Part shown: positions 57,200 through 64,000 of the stretch, piece after piece
How positions within the stretch are numbered: the stretch's first letter is position 1
Layout of the letters: the number at the start of each line of letters is the position of its first letter
Assembly (NCBI GenBank): GCA_027627225.1
Contig: CM051038.1
Span: 39,801,341-39,865,340, forward strand
DNA length: 64,000 nt
Origin: Congeria kusceri
Taxonomy: Eukaryota > Mollusca > Bivalvia > Myida > Dreissenidae
Reading direction: 5' to 3'
Position numbers and translations under genes: made by a program
The notes under the pieces: generated by a model
Seen by the model: only the letters and a program-made list of their open reading frames with translations
What the model was told of the DNA's origin: nothing
The model's database searches: none

Positions 57200-57570
57200 A
57201 AATATAATATATATCAGACAAGTGTACATAGTTATGTTAAATAATATACTATATGTATTATTAGTATCGCATACAGTGTTTCATGCTACGCAAATGAAGT
57301 TTAAAGTAACATGATTCACGTTTTGACGTATTACGAGACTTCTTTCACCACATTTTACTAATAGAAAGATGTTTAACATTTTTATAGATAGAATAAAAAT
57401 AAGAAGCTGATAGAAAGGTGCAATTATAAATAATCTTTAATTAAACACAACCACAATTCAAATATAAATTAACATGCGCTGTAAGTTTATAAATTCTCCA
57501 TTTATTGAAATTCTCGGGTTTAGGATTATCCGGACGCTAATTGATGCGTGTGTATTAACACAGCTTTACC
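57200..57570. other. Unassigned stretch
   Basis: Nothing recognised. Confidence 0.45.
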
Positions 57571-57852
57571 GCGCGCTATTTTTAGAAAGATTCTTCAGCC
57601 GTTGTTGTACGAATTCACGGGGACGACAGTCGGTTTCAGTGTACAATGATATTTTTACACAACGAAAAAATAATAGGAAATATAAGCTCAATCAAATTTG
57701 CCAATAATTTTTTTGCTTATTTATCAGAAAAATACAAGAAATTTACCACTTTATATTTTGTGCTTGCGATCTCAACAAGCAACATTGTACGTTGTGACCG
57801 ACTGTCGTCCCCGTGAATTGTTGCATTGTAATTGCTATTTATAGAGCGCGCC
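57571..57852. mobile_element. Palindromic MITE-like element
   Basis: GCGCGCTATTTTTAGA at the left pairs with CTATTTATAGAGCGCGC at the right, and inside ATTCACGGGGACGACAGTCG pairs with CGACTGTCGTCCCCGTGAAT. Arms are ~60 bp, the whole ~280 bp. Confidence 0.75.
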
Positions 57853-59280
57853 GATCATGTAGGCTAATTAATATAGTTATTTCTTTATGTGAATGAATAT
57901 TACATTCTGATCATGACATACAATTAGTAAAAATTTTCATAATTATGTTCATTTCTAGAGTGTATGTCGAAGATATGTTTATAACTTTATTTTAACCGCT
58001 TATGTAAACAATTATGTAAATTGTAATCCCGAAAAGTATGCAACAGGTATTGGTATACGTTAAACAATTGTTTAAAGTTTGCATTCCCTAAAATAAGAAA
58101 ATTTGCCCGATTCTATTGGCATTAAATCTTCCCGCTGCACAATTATCACAAGAAATCTAGGTCAAAAGTGATCTTAGACAGCTACGCCGAAATATATTCT
58201 TTATTCTTAAAACTGTATTAGGTCTAAGAATGGGTTGTGAACACGGGCCAGTATTGAAAGAGGAGTTGAACGCTGGTTCCGCTATCGTAATGCAAAATAA
58301 AAAATATCATATGTCGAGGCCGGATCCCAGTCAGGATATGGTTGAACTTTCTTGGTGGTCATTTTTCTTTGGGTTCCATCAATTAATCACCTTCCTGTAC
58401 TATTGTCGACATTATTAATGTATTTGTAAAACCCTCTATCCCGTGAAAAGCTAATACCAGCATTCGCATCGGGACATCTGCAGCGGCTAAAAGAAACCCC
58501 TATGTCTAATTCCCAGTCTTGAAAAACCAACCAATGAATGTCTTAAAAACATATCGTCTGCGTCGCAACCGTAGAAAGCTTTGATTCAATGCGCACATAA
58601 AGTCTTTAACCACTACAAGCGATGCTTCATTTAAGCTTTTCTGCTCTCTCTAATGCGACAGAAACATTTTCGCCATGCGAATGAGATTAGAAAATTTGTT
58701 AGTCATAAAAATTCGTTTCGTCCTTTGAGGTATGGGTTAATTATGTATTCAAATCGGTGCCGAAGGGTCGTTAAAGTGCAATTTGTGTTTTCTTTCTGTC
58801 CCGCAAAGGTGGGAAAGCTTATTATTTGTAACACGCGACTTAAGTAGAAAACGTTTGTGAGTGCACGTGGGCATACTTTATTGAATACGTGCGCGGCGTG
58901 TGGATGGAAATAAAAAGTAACGCACATAAACTGTTGCCAAGAGAGACAAAATACTCTCACCGAAACTTCGACGCTGGGTCATCAAAATGTTTCTTTGCTG
59001 AATTTGTAAAAGCGTGAATTCAGTGACGCGAATATGTTTCCGAATACGTAATACCTTGGAGACAGCCGCGTGTCGGTGAATGTGCGCTTTCCTAACTCAA
59101 GTGCGCTAAACAGGTCCGTATTTTTGTGAGGCAAGATCGTTTATTCGTTAAAAAGACAACAGCTATATCAACAACAGAAAACCAGAATAGTGTCTGTATT
59201 CATGACACTCCCATGGAAAGTTTCAATATAATAATAAATTAAATACAATAAGTTAAATTTAAGTTAAAAATTTATTTCAG
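57853..59280. other. Unassigned stretch
   Basis: A CTAAGAATGGGTTGTGAACACGGGCC end at about 58222-58249 resembles the element end at 49229. No gene recognised. Confidence 0.4.
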
Positions 59281-59535
<255 letters not shown>

Positions 59536-61337
59536 TTAATTAAATCACAGTTAATTCTTTGCGAGGAGGTTGGGATCCGAGCAGGCGAACATCGCGGCAA
59601 AGGAAGTCACTGCGTTAGAAATCTCCGAGCGCATCGCAGTGGCTACCTTCCCTTTGCCATACAATTACAACAGCCACCACCCAGAAAATCATAGCAGATT
59701 TGGAAGGATTTATTTTCAGAAAATTTTGATTATTGTTTTATTATTAATTATATCATTTGAAAAACAAACTCCCTCTGAAATATTGCATTATTGGTTCACA
59801 TATATATTGAGCGTTAAAATCAAACAACAAAAAGAGAAAACTAAAAACGCAAACAATACAACGCAATGATTTTAGAGTGGCCATGTTGTTTTCTTCTGCG
59901 TGTTTACTTCTTTAATTAACACAAGTGATCTGACTATGGTCATATTGAAGATGGTGGCCCCAGGGATTTGATTCGAGCTGTGCTTGGACACACTCACCTA
60001 TCTATGTGGAGGCATTTTATAAATAGCGGTCACGTCACTATTCTATAGACCTATATACCAAGATTGTTCATTAGGAAAAGTTTACTTTTCTGTAAATACG
60101 CGATGGTAATGGGCGGAATATAGGTCCGATTGTAAATAATATAAATTTTGAAATCATTTCATAACAACGACAAAAGAAGACAAATAGATAGATTTGCAAT
60201 AACATACGAAACATACGTAAACAGAGAGAAAAATTGCAATTAGAATCTCAATCACAAAAGCAAATCAGTATGCACCTATCAATATTTTCCCACGGCGTGT
60301 GTGTGTGGGGGGGGGGGGGGGGGCGGGCACTTACGGGACTTCAGACTGAAAGTGATTCCCGACAGGAGGGAATTATTCCGGTCCGGGGGCCCTCTGACGG
60401 TTAGATCCCGGTAATATTGGGCACTCCCCCGGGCCATTTTATACACTAACCATCGGTCACTGTGGGGATTTAGACCCCGAACAATAAAATCAGTAATTTT
60501 CGCATGGGTCAGCCACCGTAGGACTAAGGTGCGTTACATCGTTCATTTATTCGGAACTATTACAGTGAAGTATATTATTTTAGTTTTTTTTTATATTGAA
60601 AATGTAGTACCAAAATTATTACATATGATGACTCAATTATATGACAACAAGTGTAAGGAAAAAGTCTTCTATAAAGGTTACAATGCAAAACACAAATAAT
60701 TTCTAGTGTGAACTTTTGGTTAAATTTTAAAACAATGTATAAGGAAATAGATAGGAAACAATAGCACAACGATATAAAACACATTTACAGACTGTAATAA
60801 AACTAAAGCAAGCAATTATTCCATGTAATTCAAATGCATGGTAGAAGGGAACATCAAACAATATTTTGCAATAGTGCGGTGGTTAAATCTGCACAGCAAC
60901 ACAATTATTGCGATGTAACCTAGAGTACTCTTCAACGGAGATCTATTTTGTAAAACTAGTTCCGATAAACACAGTTTGTGCGGGAAATATGTCAACATGT
61001 TATCAGTAAGAAAGACGTTGAAAGATCAACTGCGCTCTGCTCGGCGTGTATTACTTTCAAACATTAGTACTACAGTGTATGTATTTTACACATGCATATG
61101 ATAAGGTTGTTTATTCCTGAAAAAGATGCAAGTAAATAACCTTAAAAGAAGTTCTATAACTATTGCACAGTTACACATCCAGACAAATAACTGTTATGTT
61201 TTTTTATTTACTGTACTGTCAGTCGATACAGTTTAACTGCTACTAGTTCAGTGTTTCAGATAAATATTTGTTTCCCTTGTTACATTTTTAAGATCATTTT
61301 TGTGACATTCCTTAAATGGTTAAATAATTACATCTCT
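59536..61337. other. Unassigned stretch
   Basis: A G18-type run at about 60307-60323 and a GC-rich patch to 60540 with CCCGG/CCGGG words; otherwise AT-rich with no gene recognised. Confidence 0.45.
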
Positions 61338-61366
61338 GTGAGGCATGTCATGGGAAAATCGGGCAA
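61338..61366. repeat. Isolated TIR of the GTGTCGTCC MITE family
   Basis: TGAGGCATGTCATGGGAAAA TCGGGC matches only the left terminus of the family; the body is absent, 1 kb from the copy at 62391 that lacks this end. Confidence 0.5.
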
Positions 61367-62390
61367 GACATACTCAGTCTTCATTGTAACTCGGTTGCCC
61401 AATGCCCGGGACAAGTAAATTTGATTTTGGGCTACCAGTAAATGCCAGACGCTTGCCCGATTAGGCAAGTGTGTTCAGAGGTTTTATATATTATGTGGAA
61501 ACAGAAATGCATTAAAAATATCATTGAACTTTTAAGATTGTTTCTTCGAAGAAAATATTTACAAAATCCGTTGTTTTATTGGCACATATAGTATTTACAC
61601 ATAAACATATTACGTCATCATGCTTTGCGGTCTCCATTATTGTGTCGACGCTTATTGAAATATATAGACAATTGATCGTAGTCGAGTTAATGCTTCTCTG
61701 ATAAAGAGCTTAAGGTGCAGACTACTTTAGTTGAGTTGGAGTACATGCTAGTTTGGCTGAAATTGAAGTGTGCACATACTTGCATTGTTTGCAGTAATTA
61801 ACAAATATATAAATAAGTATTTTATTTTGAATATGAAACTTATTGCGTAAGTGCATGTTGTTTCAAAGTAAAACTGCATTGAATTTTACTTGTCTTTGGT
61901 AGGACCTATTTTGAAACTACTTTCGTCAAATGTAGCTTGCAGTTTTATAAGAGCGAAATAGCGTGTTGCTGCACCCTGCTCCTTGTTTAGCTTCGCTCTG
62001 CTGCCCTTCTGGGATGGTTCACAGAGAAATGTTGAATATATATCTTTTGAAATACAACATATTTGTGCAAATATGATTATCCACATACCTTTTTGACCCT
62101 AGATATTTCTTTGTTTATCTTTTAAATCACATTTGACACATAACATACAAAATATGATGAACCTTACATGTATGTATTTACCTTTTTGAGGGAGAACAAC
62201 AAAAACAAGATGAGGAACATGACTATGAATTGAAATATGAATAAATAAAATTATATAACACGTCATTTACTTATATTGCTGTAGAGTACCATTTGAAGTT
62301 CGGACAAGTTAAACAGATTTCGGGCCAGTGGTTTCGCTAACAAGCTTGCCCAAACTGGCTTGTGCTTTGAAAAAATTAGGGTGAAGACTG
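61367..62390. other. Unassigned stretch
   Basis: GGGCTACCAGTAAATGCCAG at about 61433 is repeat-like. No gene recognised. Confidence 0.4.
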
Positions 62391-62623
62391 TGTATGTGCG
62401 TAAAGTGTTGTCCTGGATTAGCCTGGGCAGTCAACACAGGCTAATCTGGGACGACACTTTCCGCCTGCAGTGGATTTATGTTTAGAAGAGACTTCCTTGA
62501 AACAGAAAATACCATAAAAGGGAAAAGTGTCGTCCTGGATTAGCCTGAGTGGACTGCACAGGCTGATCCAGAAAGACACTTTACTCAGATGCAATAAGCC
62601 TGGGTTTCCCACCTCACGCCTCA
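62391..62623. mobile_element. TIR MITE (GTGTCGTCC family), left end missing
   Basis: Contains GTGCGTAAAGTGTTGTCC, GGGACGACACTTTCCGCC, AAAAGTGTCGTCCTGG and right end GGTTTCCCACCTCACGCCTCA. The outer left TIR is lost. Confidence 0.83.
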
Positions 62624-63399
62624 TATCTTTATTCTTACTATTACAGCAGTATGGCACAAGACCATTTAGATAGGACATCTGAAAATTCAAGGCACCAGGT
62701 ATCAGCGGTTTTTGTTCAGTCCTTTGTGAATGGGGCCAGGGCCCTTTGAAGTGTGAAAATTAGTGCCGTAATATGATATTTTGTGAAAATATCTTTTCAA
62801 CCAGTTACCTATTATGTATAAAATTATTTGAACAAGGTTCAATTACACAATTTTAATAGAATTTGCACATATTATATGCCTTTTGATATAAACATCTTAA
62901 TCAGTCTAGACGAAAGCCTTTGCATGGAATAATAATAAAGCAGGTACCTTGCTAGCAATTGTAAATTTTGGAATAGAATTTGTGAAAAAAGAGTACTTTT
63001 TTGCTTTGTGAATTGGACCCTATTTCGGCCCTAAATTGTCTTGAAAAAAATCACTGGGTATGCTTGTATTATTTTCATCATGGTAACATCTAAAAAGTGA
63101 AAAATAGTTAAAGGCTTGCGTTAAGCCTGGTTCCTGTTAAGAAATCTTTCTTTATCCTTGTTTTTACTAATTTTATCTGTGTTCAAATACTTCTGATAAT
63201 AGGGGTGTGCATTTGGAGTTGGCTAAAACCTCTGTTTTAAAAATAATAAGGATCACAGTAAAACTACTGGTATGTATTTATCATACTATAACAATTATAA
63301 GGTTTAAGAAGCTGATGAGATAACTTAATTAAACTATGTTTTCCTCTCTTGTTTTCTGAAGACTCTATTGGACACCGAACGCCTTTCCTCTTTGTTTAG
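62624..63399 (+). other. Presumed intron or 5' flank of the OXNAD1-like gene
   Basis: No coding signal; it ends in a pyrimidine-rich TTTCCTCTTTGTTTAG acceptor. Confidence 0.5.
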
Positions 63400-63506
63400 G
63401 TGATATCGGAAGCCACTGTGACAGACGTGAGGGATCTGTCGTCCTCTGTGAAGTCTCTGACACTCAGGGTGAAGGATAGAGAGTTGCAATTCAGTGCCGG
63501 TCAGTG
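63400..63506 (+). CDS. OXNAD1: Exon of an OXNAD1-like oxidoreductase (partial gene)
   Basis: An internal 107-bp exon sits between a good acceptor (CCTCTTTGTTTAG, AG at 63398-63399) and a consensus donor (GTG|GTGAGT, GT at 63507). Its only sensible frame gives VISEATVTDVRDL, then SSSVKSLTLRVKD, then LQFSAGQW. The pattern of a short variable strand, SVKSLxLxVxD and F-x-AGQW is the beginning of the flavin-binding barrel of ferredoxin-reductase-type enzymes and fits OXNAD1 (oxidoreductase NAD-binding domain-containing protein 1, a probable mitochondrial flavoprotein). The final codon is split (TG + G). The NAD-binding half should lie beyond 64000, and the N-terminal exon upstream was not found. 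The size is too small for a confident orthologue call, but nothing else I know fits better. Confidence 0.7.
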
Positions 63507-64000
63507 GTGAGTAAAAAACCTACACTTTCTTCAATGCCCACATATATACACACCAGGGCTTTTTCCACGCAATGTACATTATGGTAAAACATGCATGGAC
63601 TTCAATAGATGCGGTATCATGCATTTTGATGCAAGAAAATTGCAATTTACACACTTTGACTAGAGCCTGGCATTATTTTGGTGCACTGCTTTCCATGTGC
63701 CAACTTTACAAACACTAGGTGTTATACTTGTTATCATACTAATGGTGATTGTTTCAACTATTTAAATTTCTTGACCATTTTAAAACACTAATTACCAGTT
63801 CCTGAGCCTTTAACAAATATACAGAAACAAAATTCTTGTCACTTAAGTATTTTGACCTCTGAAATGTTCATTTTAACCCCTCAAAATCTCTATCCAGGGG
63901 TCAGTTGACTCTTGGTTTTCAAAATTACTGAAATCTCTGGCAAGGTACAGTACACTTCGGAAGGATATGGTATATTTTTGTATGGTTGTCTCACTCGCAT
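63507..64000 (+). other. Following intron, running off the window
   Basis: Begins GTGAGTAAAAA. AT-rich and without further exon signal before the end. Confidence 0.5.

Overview
This window looks like a TE-rich, AT-rich intergenic or intronic stretch from an animal nuclear genome, most probably a heterodont bivalve mollusc. The short TIR element with the motif GTGTCGTCC...GGACGACAC, present here in five or more copies, is one I associate with Dreissena-type clams. That species guess is recall, not a search result. There are no bacterial operons, rRNA genes, CRISPR arrays or convincing free-standing tRNA genes. Nearly every long open frame is either transposon-derived or an artefact of a microsatellite.

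Layout. 0-8.6 kb: single-copy AT-rich DNA with a PIF/Harbinger N-terminal relic (2.0 kb), a SINE relic, AAT/ATT and CCT microsatellites, a tRNA-SINE (5.4 kb) and two TTAA-flanked piggyBac-like MITEs (6.2 and 7.4 kb). 8.6-12.6 kb: a 5'-truncated L1/Tx1-type LINE with endonuclease, reverse transcriptase, C-terminal zinc finger and poly(A), broken by a one-base frameshift. 14-20.6 kb: foldback and TIR MITEs, and a SINE split by a hAT-like MITE. 20.6-25.4 kb: the most unusual locus, a DDE (Mutator-like family) transposase and a small I-PpoI-like His-Me endonuclease, convergently arranged and bracketed by near-identical ~450-bp direct repeats. 26-36 kb: tandem repeats interrupted by a 1.29-kb foldback element full of simple repeats, then further MITEs and a 1.3-kb internally repetitive element. 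36.6 kb: a 9 x 41-bp minisatellite.

38.57-42.90 kb is an almost complete PIF/Harbinger transposon with matched TIRs. It carries a MADF-BESS DNA-binding gene on + and a two-exon Harbinger nuclease on -, the + gene's last exon lying in the - gene's intron. A young SINE with a perfect 13-bp target duplication sits in the MADF gene intron. 43-62.6 kb is a mosaic of SINEs, foldbacks, TIR MITEs, tandem duplications and inverted microsatellites, with one CpG-rich CRE/NRF1-like promoter candidate at 44.7 kb.

The only host gene I recognise is one exon at 63.40-63.51 kb (+ strand) matching the start of the flavin-binding domain of OXNAD1, with good splice sites. The gene should continue beyond the window. 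Biologically the window records layers of transposition: autonomous elements, their non-autonomous derivatives, and insertions nested inside insertions that give relative ages.
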